From CAWHPS01 sp963831235 (GTDB lineage Bacteria; Fibrobacterota; OXYB2-FULL-49-7; JAEUSG01), in NCBI GenBank assembly GCA_963831235.1, contig CAWHPS010000035.1:1-64000 (forward strand): DNA of 64,000 nt, read 5' to 3'. A program made the translations under genes and the position numbers. Below the pieces are notes generated by a model. The model saw only the letters and a list, made by a program, of their open reading frames with translations. It was not told where the DNA came from and searched no databases. This document shows positions 17,783 to 26,828 of this stretch, piece after piece (the stretch's first letter is position 1; every line of letters begins with the position of its first letter).

Positions 17783-18319
17783 ATGGACAAGAAAACACTC
17801 GTTGACAAGCCGGAAGACATTCCACCCGATCTTCGCAACACACCGATTTCCCTTCTGCTTGAATATCATAACCTGGGCCGTCCCTTCGACGCTCATGAGC
17901 AGGCGCGTCTGCTCATCGGCATGTGCATCGACAACCGGAAGACGCTCCGGCTGCCCAATAATTTCGCCTTCATCATCCGGACCGGAGGGGCCAATCTTCG
18001 ATACAGCGAATTCAAAATCTCCTACTGTATCGCAATCGGCGGTGTAAGGCATATCGCGTTGATAGGGCATAACCAATGCGGAATGGTAAACCTGTCATTA
18101 CGAAAAGAGCAATTTATCCTGGGGCTGGTTGATAACGCGGGTTGGGAGGCAGACAGGGCCCGGGACCATTTTACACAGTTCGCTCCTATGTTTGAAATAA
18201 ACGATGAAATTGAGTTTACACGGAATGAGGCGCAGCGGCTGGAAAAATGCTATCCCAAAATTCGGGTTGTTCCTTTGTTCTATGACGTTGAAGATAATCG
18301 CTTGTGCCTGATTGGATGA
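17783..18319 (+). CDS. Beta-class carbonic anhydrase-like protein
   Basis: A 178-aa cytoplasmic protein with the beta-carbonic-anhydrase active site. C48-x-D50-x-R52 and H96-x-x-C99 supply the three zinc ligands and the Asp/Arg dyad, and IIRTGGA (64-70) corresponds to the family's VIRNAGG loop. It would interconvert CO2 and bicarbonate. It lies 18 bp after purC and ends the cassette, so bicarbonate or CO2 handling may belong to the same pathway as the preceding genes. The C-terminal region after residue 110 differs from well-known beta enzymes, so another hydrolytic role is possible. Confidence 0.75.
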   Translation: MDKKTLVDKPEDIPPDLRNTPISLLLEYHNLGRPFDAHEQARLLIGMCIDNRKTLRLPNNFAFIIRTGGANLRYSEFKISYCIAIGGVRHIALIGHNQCGMVNLSLRKEQFILGLVDNAGWEADRARDHFTQFAPMFEINDEIEFTRNEAQRLEKCYPKIRVVPLFYDVEDNRLCLIG

Positions 18320-18375
18320 CGTTATTCAGACGGAATGAAATCTTCCGGCAAGCTCGTCTGGCTTGACTAATTAAT

Positions 18376-20433
18376 TTATCTATTTTTATGCCCGGGCAAT
18401 TGAGAATTAAGAACATTCAAAGCATTACTCGCCTGAATAAAATCAGGTTTGATTGATAGAGCTTTTTCATAAGAAGTCTTGGCAGCTGTAATATTTTTAA
18501 GAGCAGTATAAATTAATCCATGATAATACCATACATCAGCATTGCCTCGAATATATCTTGCAGCCTTTTGAATGCTTTCCAAGGCTTTCTCGTAATCTTG
18601 CTTTTTATATAGCTCAACAGCATAAGTTCCAAGCATCTGTCCAAGCGCTGGATCATATTTTGTCGCAAAATCCGGACTGTTGTCGCATTCACGCGCCTTG
18701 TTCCAATAATTTTCAACAGCAAAATAATCTTCCAGCAGATAATAAACCGCCCCAAGGTTGATGTATGCATTGTAGAATCGAGGATGCAACCCTATTGCGG
18801 TTTTAAGACAACTGATAGCTGAATCCAGATAAATACCCATCCCTATCCTGTCATTCTTCTGTTTCAACTCTTCAGCAATTCCAATATATCCTGAAGCAGC
18901 ATTTGAATTTGCAAGGAGACTTTGGGGTACTACTTTTACATCATGCATGAATAATCGGTTCGAGTCATACCAGTCAGGATTCCTTTTAATGGTCAACCAG
19001 CAGCAAGGAATCCCAATTAGAAGCAATAAGCTTATTGTCATTACCTGCTTTAAAACCGCCCGCTTTATTTTTCCAAGGGCAATTCCAATAAAATATGCGA
19101 GGGCAATTGAAAATCCGAAAGAGGAATGGAAAATAAGCCGCTCACCCATTGTGGCACCTATGTCCAAAGCAAAGTTAGAGACAAGAAACAGATTGAAAAG
19201 GTAAAACAGCACAATAAAAGCCATGGGGTTTTTCTTTTTCCATAGTGCGATTGCGGCTGCAATTAAACCAGCATGGATCATGATTGAAAACCATACCGTG
19301 AGGCTTTTAAAATCCTGATATGGTATGCTGTTGTAAGAATAATCAGCTGAAAGCGGATTAGGCCATAAAAGCAGATATAAATATTTATTGAGTACCATTA
19401 TTTTTGTGGCAATTTTCTGGACAGGCGTGGCAAGAAGATACGGGTTATTATACAGCTCTGTGATTTCCTGTGAACGGCCAATACCCACAATTGAAAAGCG
19501 AATTATAATAAACAATACTGCCACAACATAATAGGGCCATGAACGAAGGAGACTTTGGCGAAGCGAGTCGCCTTTGATGAGGAAATATAACACGGGCAGC
19601 AAAACTACCAGGGTTATTCCGTATTCTTTCGAAAGCAGAGCCAGGAAAAAAGAGGTCAAAGATATCCATAAATCCATTCTCTTATTTGTTTCCCGATGAC
19701 GAATGGCGAATATCATTGTTATTATGATGAATAAGAGCGATAATATTTCATCACGGCTTTTAATGTTTGCAACAACCTCAGTATGTATAGGATGAATAAG
19801 AAAAAGGAAAGCAGCAAGAAACGCAAGATTTGGGTTAGCTTTAAAATAAAATCTGCGCAGAAAATACATCATGGATACAACTAAAAGGATATACAGAACA
19901 ACATTTCCAATATGCCCTGCCATTACCGTATTAAGATACTGCCGAATAGTATTATTTCGGATTGGCACAGTAACAATATTACCTGTGCTGTCTTTAATGG
20001 ATATTAATGACACCTCAGTGTTGAATTTAAGCAATCGCCCATTTATACTTTTTCCAGGCCCATTCTGAATGGAAACACTATCACCTTCCTTCATACCGAA
20101 AATTTCCTGCTCAATGGCAAAGGTCACTATTGACAAAGGACGATACCTGCCGCCTGATAATTCGCCTTTGGAATTTATCTGATGCAGATAGCTGTCATAA
20201 GCATCGGTGCTAAGAATCTTTGGAATGCCTTTTATCCCGGCCCGTACATATTCATTGACCTGAATTACGAATTGATCGTCAAATGCATAAAGATTTTTAA
20301 ATGTGTTCCAATAAATACAAAAACCTATACAGATAAGAACAAGCACTTGCAGCTGAAAATTCTGAAACCATACGATGGAGGGTTTATCAGGAGGATAGGG
20401 AGCAACTGGAGATTTTAGCTTGTTTTTTTTCAT
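18376..20433 (-). CDS. Polytopic membrane protein with C-terminal TPR repeats (TMTC-like)
   Basis: A 685-aa protein with about 12 membrane segments from residue ~35 to ~500, then four or more tetratricopeptide repeats (about 520-680). A YAFDDQFVI motif in the first external loop fits GT-C glycosyltransferases of the TMTC/O-mannosyltransferase-like group, where an acidic pair follows the first helix. A loop near 100-175 is an added soluble domain. The frame opens at 20481, but the ATG at 20433 begins a typical Lys-rich N-terminus. It is convergent with the carbonic anhydrase gene 56 bp away. It probably glycosylates or assembles envelope components. Confidence 0.65.
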   Translation of the reverse strand: MKKNKLKSPVAPYPPDKPSIVWFQNFQLQVLVLICIGFCIYWNTFKNLYAFDDQFVIQVNEYVRAGIKGIPKILSTDAYDSYLHQINSKGELSGGRYRPLSIVTFAIEQEIFGMKEGDSVSIQNGPGKSINGRLLKFNTEVSLISIKDSTGNIVTVPIRNNTIRQYLNTVMAGHIGNVVLYILLVVSMMYFLRRFYFKANPNLAFLAAFLFLIHPIHTEVVANIKSRDEILSLLFIIITMIFAIRHRETNKRMDLWISLTSFFLALLSKEYGITLVVLLPVLYFLIKGDSLRQSLLRSWPYYVVAVLFIIIRFSIVGIGRSQEITELYNNPYLLATPVQKIATKIMVLNKYLYLLLWPNPLSADYSYNSIPYQDFKSLTVWFSIMIHAGLIAAAIALWKKKNPMAFIVLFYLFNLFLVSNFALDIGATMGERLIFHSSFGFSIALAYFIGIALGKIKRAVLKQVMTISLLLLIGIPCCWLTIKRNPDWYDSNRLFMHDVKVVPQSLLANSNAASGYIGIAEELKQKNDRIGMGIYLDSAISCLKTAIGLHPRFYNAYINLGAVYYLLEDYFAVENYWNKARECDNSPDFATKYDPALGQMLGTYAVELYKKQDYEKALESIQKAARYIRGNADVWYYHGLIYTALKNITAAKTSYEKALSIKPDFIQASNALNVLNSQLPGHKNR

Positions 20434-20523
20434 ATCAATTAAAAACAAAATATACTGTAATTTATCATGGGAGCAAACCAATAATTTTTAGATAGAAAAA
20501 GTACCAGCCAGGCTTTCGATACA

Positions 20524-20580
20524 CTTTGCCGGCCCCTCGATACAATGCGCCTACGGCGCATTACTCGGGGACCGGCAAAG
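20524..20580. repeat. REP-like palindromic repeat, copy 2
   Basis: Outer arms CTTTGCCGGCCCC and GGGGACCGGCAAAG flank inner arms AATGCGCC/GGCGCATT. The complement has the same framework as copy 1 at 11766-11820 (GCCGGTCCC-GAGT, variable inner stem, GTATCGA-GGG). The inner stems differ completely while each keeps pairing, so these are independent copies of a structured intergenic repeat. Confidence 0.75.
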
Positions 20581-20605
20581 CGTTCGCCATTAACTGGTGT
20601 ATTAA

Positions 20606-20686
20606 TGTACCCAAGCAAATACATAATATGCCTGTAAAAGGCTAAATGCGGCTTAATTAATTGTAAACTGTACCCAGATGGGTACA
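20606..20686. promoter_or_regulatory. Operator-like palindrome and half-site before the TIGR02147 gene
   Basis: TGTACCCA-GA-TGGGTACA (20669-20686) is a perfect 18-bp palindrome 56 bp upstream of the TIGR02147 start. The half-site TGTACCCA occurs again at 20606-20613. The repeated half-site suggests a transcription-factor binding region, possibly autoregulatory. Confidence 0.5.
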
Positions 20687-20741
20687 TTTTGATCAAATAT
20701 CAATGGCGAATCATTAAAAAAAAGATTATACTTATTAACGT

Positions 20742-21584
20742 ATGGAAAGAATAGAACAATACACCGACTATCGCCGATTCCTTAAGGATTATTATAAGGA
20801 ACGGAAAAAACAATTCAAATATTTTTCATACCGGTATTTCTGCAAGAAGGCTGGGCTCAATTCTCCGTCACGGTTAAAAGAGGTCATGGATGGTAAACGT
20901 AATTTAACCCATTCGAGCATCAAATCATTTGCCCTTGGCCTTGAATTAACTGAAACCGATGCACGCTATTTTACCGCGCTTGTGCTTTTTAACCAGGCCA
21001 AAACCTCTGATGTAAAACAGGAACACCTGGAACAATTGCGCAATTGCAGGCGAAAAATTAAAGATAAGGTTATTCCTATTGATATGTATGCCTATTATTC
21101 AAAATGGTATTATACTGTTGTAAGGGAGCTCGCCTGTCTCCTCGATTGGAAAGAGAATTATGATCTCCTTGCAAAGTCAGTCAATCCTGAAATCAGCGTG
21201 AAAGAAGCAAAGGAAAGCATTCAGTTTCTTATTCGTACCGGTTTTTTAAAACGTTCGGAGCAAGGTCGATACATTCAGACAGACCCTGCCATCTCCACTG
21301 GTCCTGAAGTGGTTTCCCCTGCAGTTCGGGAATTAAATCGTCAGATGGCTGAACTCGGGGAAAGGGCCATTCGTGTGATTCCGCCTTCCATGCGGGACAT
21401 GTCAAGCATTCGGCTCGGATTATCGGAAAAAAGTTATTCCAAAGCCAAACAGGAGATTCAAGAGTTCAAAAATAGACTTAAGATGCTTGCAAACGAGGAC
21501 ACAGAGTCTGATAAGGTCTATAATCTGAATGTACATCTTTTCCCATTAAGTAGTGAGCCAAAAACTCCGGGGGTGATGAAATGA
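20742..21584 (+). CDS. TIGR02147 family protein (Fibrobacter paralogous family, DUF4423)
   Basis: A 280-aa cytoplasmic protein of the family expanded in Fibrobacter. The N-terminus (IEQYTDYRRFLKDYYKERK) and the helix-turn-helix-like stretch ending LKEVMDGKRNL (about 28-52) resemble a phage-repressor type DNA-binding domain. The DUF4423 domain follows (about 105-260) with YYSKWYYTVVRELA and the ERAIRVIPPSMRDMSS-like motif. Function is unproven but the domain layout suggests a transcription regulator. Its ATGA overlap with the lipoprotein gene indicates a functional pair. A palindrome lies in its upstream region. Confidence 0.88.
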   Translation: MERIEQYTDYRRFLKDYYKERKKQFKYFSYRYFCKKAGLNSPSRLKEVMDGKRNLTHSSIKSFALGLELTETDARYFTALVLFNQAKTSDVKQEHLEQLRNCRRKIKDKVIPIDMYAYYSKWYYTVVRELACLLDWKENYDLLAKSVNPEISVKEAKESIQFLIRTGFLKRSEQGRYIQTDPAISTGPEVVSPAVRELNRQMAELGERAIRVIPPSMRDMSSIRLGLSEKSYSKAKQEIQEFKNRLKMLANEDTESDKVYNLNVHLFPLSSEPKTPGVMK

Positions 21585-22669
21585 AAAAGCCTGGTAATAT
21601 CCTTTTTATTATGCCAATCTTATTTCTGATTATTGCCAACTGTTCGCATTCACCTACCAATGTTGCAGGTGGTTCGGATGAATCCGGCAATGCCATGACC
21701 CGCATTACGGGGCGTGCGATTTACGAAACCGGAAAGCCGGCTGTGTCCGCGGATGTATTTTTAAGGCCAAGGAATTTTCTTGCCGACACGATAAATGTCT
21801 CGCACAAGGAATTTGCAAGTGGTGTAAAATCGACTCGTACAGACGCAGCTGGATTATTTTCCATAGATTCAGTTGATACTGGGAAATACGCCATCGAAGT
21901 CAACGACAGGATTTCCAATGCAGCCTTTTTGCAATGCAGTGTACTAACCGTTCAAAACAAAATGGATTTATCTTCCGTCACGCTTAACCTCACAGGTTCT
22001 TTAACCGGTACTTTGAGCACCTTTGGTATTGACGACACATCCTTGAGCGCATACATTGCCATTGAAGGGCTGGATCGTATAGTCAAAACAGACAGCCTTG
22101 GATCATTCAACTTTAACAACCTGCCACCCGGGAATTTTCAGTTTAAACTCATACCTTCAATTCCGCATTATGATATAGCAGACAATTTTACCCATGAAAT
22201 CAAATCCGGTAAAACAGATACAATGGGTACTAAGTTTGTTCTGCCGGAAATAAGCAGGACAGGAATGAGGATCACGGCTGTTATTCGCGATTCATCAATG
22301 GATACGGCGGCCATTCGAGCAAACATTATCCTGGTTTTTGTTAGAAAGCCGGATGTATTGATATGGAATAGTGAAGTAACGCCGTTCAACCTGACTGCGG
22401 ACCAGATAACATCAACCACATTCAGTCCCGACCCATTGAATATGGCAATGAGTGAACAAGCAGTGATAATAAAGAAAGACTCCATGGATTATGAAATAAC
22501 TTGGCCGGCCTTTACCGTAAGCCATGGTTTGGATGGAGTATATATAATGGCGGTTATCAATCGTACAGGGAATATCCTAAAGTTTGCCTCTCTGTTGTTT
22601 ATTACGGAAGCCCGTTCTAATGCCAAACTGGGAAACATAAATCCATGGGCTGTTATTCTACAGCCATAG
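21581..22669 (+). CDS. Surface lipoprotein with carboxypeptidase-regulatory-like (CNA-B-like) domains
   Basis: A 362-aa exported protein. The signal peptide ends in LIIANC, an imperfect lipobox (Asn before Cys21), and is followed by a Ser/Gly-rich linker. Residues about 42-120 (ITGRAIYETGKPAVSADVFL ... DAAGLFSIDSVDTGKYAIEV) and 125-200 resemble two carboxypeptidase-D regulatory-like beta-sandwich domains. The C-terminal part is beta-rich and not recognised. It is translationally coupled to the TIGR02147 gene, a pairing that I recall as recurrent in Fibrobacterota. It probably sits in the outer membrane as a sensor or adhesin-like component. Confidence 0.65.
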   Translation: MKKPGNILFIMPILFLIIANCSHSPTNVAGGSDESGNAMTRITGRAIYETGKPAVSADVFLRPRNFLADTINVSHKEFASGVKSTRTDAAGLFSIDSVDTGKYAIEVNDRISNAAFLQCSVLTVQNKMDLSSVTLNLTGSLTGTLSTFGIDDTSLSAYIAIEGLDRIVKTDSLGSFNFNNLPPGNFQFKLIPSIPHYDIADNFTHEIKSGKTDTMGTKFVLPEISRTGMRITAVIRDSSMDTAAIRANIILVFVRKPDVLIWNSEVTPFNLTADQITSTTFSPDPLNMAMSEQAVIIKKDSMDYEITWPAFTVSHGLDGVYIMAVINRTGNILKFASLLFITEARSNAKLGNINPWAVILQP

Positions 22670-22755
22670 AGGAATAAACATTTTTTATGAGGAGGTTTTA
22701 CATGTGTACAAAAGGAGTACCATTAACAGGTAAATTTAAAAAAAGGAGTGTTGCG

Positions 22756-24996
22756 ATGCGAAAAAAATCATTCTGTTCGATGTTTGTGTTGGGGTGTTTG
22801 ATTTTATCTACTTTTGTCTGCTCAGTGAATTCAGAACCTGATAAATGGAAAACATATTTAGCCACGGGCAGTAGAAATGCGATTGCAATTGAGGGAGACT
22901 ATGTCTGGGTTGGCACCACTGGCAGTGGTCTTGTTCGAGTCAATAAAGTTACGGATGCTGTGGATTATTATAACACATCAAATTCAAACCTGCCTGACAA
23001 TTACATTAGAAAAATTGAAATAGACAACTCTGGAAACAAATGGATTATAACAGGGGGGAACTTACTGGTAAAATTTGATGGCTCAACCTGGACTGTTTAC
23101 AACCATACCAATTCAGGGTGGCCACACTACGTCATAAAATATATTTCAATAGACAAGGCTGGAAACAAATGGATTGCAACATCATCATTTCAACTTGCAA
23201 AATTTGATGGGACAACCTGTACTGTTTACGACTATACCAATTCAGGGTTGCCAATGACCTATTTAACCTCAATTGCAATAGACAACGCTGGAAACAAATG
23301 GATTGGAACAAAAGATTCAGGACTTGTGAAATTTGATGGGACAACCTGGACTATTTACAATGAAACCAATTCCGTCTTATCGGATAGACCTATATCGGCA
23401 ATCTCTATAGACAGTGCTGGAAACAAATGGATTGGAACATCCGGCGGTGGGCTTGTTAAATTTGACAACGCAACCTGGACTGTATATGACTACACTAATT
23501 CAGGGTTACCAAGGTACAATACTTCAAAATTCACAGTTGATATTATCTCAATTGCTATTGACAACGCTGGAAACAAATGGATTGGAACATACAGCAATGG
23601 GCTCATAAAATTTAATGGCACATCCTGGACTGTTTACGACAAAACAAATTCAGGTCTTACCGATAATTATATTGCCTCAATCTCCATAGATAATGCCGGA
23701 AACAAGTGGATTGGAACAATGTATGGCCTGGCAAAGTTTGATAACACAATCTGGTCTATTTATTCCACCAACCCCAGTTCCGGACTGCCAAGCAATTATA
23801 TTGAATCCATTTCAATGGACGATGCTGGAAACAAGTGGATGTTAACCGATATCGGGCTGACAAAATTTGATGGAAATAGCTGGACTACATATATGTTTCC
23901 CGATTCAATTGGGGGGCCTAAAACGATGTTATGCATTGATAAAATCGGAAACAAGTGGATTGGAGAAAGGGGTAGTTTTTTGATAAAATTTAATGACACA
24001 TCCTGGACTATGTACAAAGATGTAATAGTTTCTACTCTTTGTAAATCAATTGTTTGCGACAATTTTGGCAATATATGGCTTGCAGGAGCAGGTCAACCGA
24101 AAGGATTGTTAAAATTTGATGGTACAACCTGGATAGAATACAACAGTACTAATTCTGGACTGTCCTTTATTACTTCAATTGCTATTGATAATTCTGGAAA
24201 TAAATGGGTTGTTGACGATTCTGTGAAGCTGAGTAAATTTGATGACACAAACTGGACTGTTTACAACTGTCCCAATCCACCTCAACCTTATTTTACTTCA
24301 ATATCAATAGACAATGCTGGAAAAAAGTGGATTGGAGGCACCTGTCTGATAAAATTTGATAACATAAACTGGGGTGTTTATGACTATACCAATTCAGAGC
24401 TTCCAAGTTACACTGAAACCGACTATGCCGGAGACACAATAACATATACAGATTATATTTACTCTATCGTTTGTGACAACGCTGGAAATAAGTGGATCGG
24501 AACTGAGCATGGTAGCCTGGTAAAATTTGATGGCACAAAATGGACCGTTTACGACTCGACCAATTCAGGTCTTCCAATACGCTACAGCTCTAGCGGGAAT
24601 CCATACACAAGTGAAATTTTCTCAATCGTGATAGATAACGCTGGAAATAAATGGATTGGAACATCCGGTGGGCTGGCAGTTTACAATGAAAACGGACTTG
24701 ACACAAAAGTTATTGCAGCACCGGAAACCTCGACTCAAAAAGAAAGACTTGAAAACTATCCCAATCCTTTTAACCCTACAACCACGCTAAAATTTATCCT
24801 TATGAAAAAAGGTTTGGTTAAAATCACAATCCATGACATTTCAGGCAAAACCGTGGCAATGCCGGTGAATAATGTTCTGCAGCCAGGAACACATGAGGTC
24901 AAGTTTGGCGCAGGGAAACTGGCATCTGGGATATATCACTATACATTAAAGGCTGATGGCAAAACAATAACAAGAAGGATGCTGCTAGTGCGGTAA
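22756..24996 (+). CDS. Beta-propeller repeat protein with T9SS sorting tail
   Basis: A 746-aa secreted protein. A signal peptide is followed by about 14 repeats of roughly 45-60 residues carrying the pattern IDNAGNKWIGT...GLVKFDGTTWTVY, the two-component-regulator propeller repeat. This should form two seven-bladed propellers. The last ~80 residues (NYPNPFNPTTTLKF ... RRMLLVR) are a type A T9SS sorting domain, so the protein is probably sent to the cell surface. The ATG at 22756 has AAAGGAG seven bases upstream. A second start at 22702 after GAGGAGG would add 18 basic residues and cannot be excluded. It lies 86 bp after the lipoprotein gene and may bind extracellular ligands for that system. 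Confidence 0.85.
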   Translation: MRKKSFCSMFVLGCLILSTFVCSVNSEPDKWKTYLATGSRNAIAIEGDYVWVGTTGSGLVRVNKVTDAVDYYNTSNSNLPDNYIRKIEIDNSGNKWIITGGNLLVKFDGSTWTVYNHTNSGWPHYVIKYISIDKAGNKWIATSSFQLAKFDGTTCTVYDYTNSGLPMTYLTSIAIDNAGNKWIGTKDSGLVKFDGTTWTIYNETNSVLSDRPISAISIDSAGNKWIGTSGGGLVKFDNATWTVYDYTNSGLPRYNTSKFTVDIISIAIDNAGNKWIGTYSNGLIKFNGTSWTVYDKTNSGLTDNYIASISIDNAGNKWIGTMYGLAKFDNTIWSIYSTNPSSGLPSNYIESISMDDAGNKWMLTDIGLTKFDGNSWTTYMFPDSIGGPKTMLCIDKIGNKWIGERGSFLIKFNDTSWTMYKDVIVSTLCKSIVCDNFGNIWLAGAGQPKGLLKFDGTTWIEYNSTNSGLSFITSIAIDNSGNKWVVDDSVKLSKFDDTNWTVYNCPNPPQPYFTSISIDNAGKKWIGGTCLIKFDNINWGVYDYTNSELPSYTETDYAGDTITYTDYIYSIVCDNAGNKWIGTEHGSLVKFDGTKWTVYDSTNSGLPIRYSSSGNPYTSEIFSIVIDNAGNKWIGTSGGLAVYNENGLDTKVIAAPETSTQKERLENYPNPFNPTTTLKFILMKKGLVKITIHDISGKTVAMPVNNVLQPGTHEVKFGAGKLASGIYHYTLKADGKTITRRMLLVR

Positions 24997-25008
24997 GGAA
25001 TCAGGTTG

Positions 25009-25143
25009 TTTACGGGTTACCCATCCCCCTTTGTCCCCCTTCCCTACAAGTAGGAAGGGGGACAATACTTTAAATTCTTAATACAGTTTTGTTCCCCTCC
25101 CTACTCGTAGGGAGGGGAAAAGAAGGGGTGGGTAACCCGTAAA
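25009..25143. repeat. Nested palindromic intergenic element
   Basis: Outer arms TTTACGGGTTACCCATCCCC and GGGGTGGGTAACCCGTAAA enclose two further hairpins (CCCCCTTCCCTAC-AAGTAGGAAGGGGG and CCCCTCCCTACTCGTAGGGAGGGG). The cruciform-like 135-bp element lies 12 bp after the propeller gene and would also work as a transcript end. It has the look of a dispersed non-coding repeat. No gene lies in it. Confidence 0.7.
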
Positions 25144-25201
25144 TACTAAATTTTTATAAGATTGACATTATGGTTGTTGTATTGGTATTTTTACCAATTC
25201 C

Positions 25202-26809
25202 ATGTTACGACCCATTAATACTTTCGCAATTATTCTTGTTGCACTGACAATGCATGATTGCATGTATTTTCATATTCGTCCTGCAGATGATTCTGGTTTG
25301 TCCATACCATCACCGCTTTTACCCGGTGTTTCGGATTCAGTTTTTATTACTAATGTTGATGCAGACTTGCAGGAATTAAAAGGACTTTTTATTGGACTAA
25401 ATGAACTGCTTCAGGAAAGTAAAAATCATCCCACCTGGTTTACGGAACCAGCTTATGGAGTAATGCCCCCAAAAGATAAACAGGAACTTTTAATGTTCTG
25501 GCAGTCTTTTTTAGATCGATTGTACGCAGTAGAAACCATCCGTCTCCGTTATTGTGCTTACTGGAAGATAAATTACTTTACCCAGAGATCAGCTCATGTT
25601 GCAGCTTTTTCAGCAGCCAATTCTGCACTACTGGAACTTTATTATTTTTCATCCCATTTTATTCGCCTTGTAAATAGTGGCAAAGCCCAAACAGCGCTTT
25701 TTGATGAACCCTTTGGCGATGTGCCGGAAGGGGCATTCAGTCGCCTCAAATATAATACCCTTAATTTTATTACTTATACATATCTGACACATGAGGATCA
25801 ACATTTTGTTGATTGGTGCCAGAAGGATCTTGATACATCAAAAATTATTTCCTTCAGGTGGGCGGCAGGGTTTCAAAGTGCATATTCTGACAGTGATTTT
25901 TCTTTGGCACAGTCGGGGGATTTTATAAAGACATTCCAAAATGCAGGCAAATTATCAGGACAATCCATTTTTTCCATCTGGTTTCCAATTCAAAAGGGGC
26001 TTGCAACCTGGATGGGACACACCAGGTTAGCGTCCCGGAAACCATATATCACACCCATTCTCGCAGATTCCCTTGGAGAAAACCTGCAACCTGGTGATAT
26101 AATATTTATCCGTAAGAACTGGTATTTATCAAATGTCGGCCTGCCTGGATTTTGGCCCCATGTTGCGCTTTATCTTGGGACTTCGGATGAACAGAAGGCT
26201 TATTTTGATAAAGACAGCGATGTTTTACAATATGTGCGTGAGCAAAGTAACGGTACTTGTTCCACATTCACTTCGTTTTGGAAAAAGAAAATGCCAGGCA
26301 ACTTCGAGCGATTTATTAAGCCTGCAAATAAGGACGGGCGCAGGGTTAGAACTATTGAAGCTCTTAGTGAGGGTGTTGTTTTTAATTCCCTTGAAGCCAC
26401 ATGCGCCTGTGATTATGTTGCCGCGATCAGGCCACGTCTGTCAAAGAAAGAAATTGCAATTGCACTTCTTTATGCAATTGACAAGGAAGGCACTCCCTAT
26501 GATTGGGATTTTGATTTTCAGACAGATGCCACATTGGTATGCACCGAACTTATTTACAAGGCTTATCAAGAAAGGCCTGGAATAAGCCGTGGATTGCATT
26601 ATGAACCTGTGGAGATAGCAGGCCGGATGACTTTGCCGCCAAATAATATGGTAAGCCGTTTCAAAGAAAATTTGGGAAAACCTAACCAGGAAACAGATTT
26701 TGTAGGTTTTATTGATGCTTCTGAAAATAAAGAATGCGCCTTTAAAAGCGATATTAAGGCTTTTCAGGAATCATGCGTTCGAACCAAGTGGGAACTTTTT
26801 TTACAATAG
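25202..26809 (+). CDS. YiiX/YebB-like NlpC/P60-family cysteine hydrolase, exported
   Basis: A 535-aa protein with an N-terminal signal sequence. Residues about 290-500 match the permuted papain-like YiiX/YebB fold: PGDIIFIRKNW, then LPGFWPHVALYLG (His side of the catalytic site) and later DATLVCTELIYKAYQ with the catalytic Cys near residue 443. Such enzymes cleave amide or ester bonds, probably in peptidoglycan or lipids. The N-terminal ~280 residues are helical and not recognised, and are much longer than in simple family members. The start is uncertain because no clear ribosome-binding site precedes 25202. Confidence 0.75.
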   Translation: MLRPINTFAIILVALTMHDCMYFHIRPADDSGLSIPSPLLPGVSDSVFITNVDADLQELKGLFIGLNELLQESKNHPTWFTEPAYGVMPPKDKQELLMFWQSFLDRLYAVETIRLRYCAYWKINYFTQRSAHVAAFSAANSALLELYYFSSHFIRLVNSGKAQTALFDEPFGDVPEGAFSRLKYNTLNFITYTYLTHEDQHFVDWCQKDLDTSKIISFRWAAGFQSAYSDSDFSLAQSGDFIKTFQNAGKLSGQSIFSIWFPIQKGLATWMGHTRLASRKPYITPILADSLGENLQPGDIIFIRKNWYLSNVGLPGFWPHVALYLGTSDEQKAYFDKDSDVLQYVREQSNGTCSTFTSFWKKKMPGNFERFIKPANKDGRRVRTIEALSEGVVFNSLEATCACDYVAAIRPRLSKKEIAIALLYAIDKEGTPYDWDFDFQTDATLVCTELIYKAYQERPGISRGLHYEPVEIAGRMTLPPNNMVSRFKENLGKPNQETDFVGFIDASENKECAFKSDIKAFQESCVRTKWELFLQ

Positions 26810-26828
26810 CGGTCATCACCTTCCTTCC

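Noticed and set aside
22840..24720. Regular ~150-bp repeats, first considered as a CRISPR-like or satellite array.
   Set aside because: The repeats are in frame and diverged, and encode the propeller blades of one protein. No constant repeat/unique spacer pattern exists anywhere in the window.
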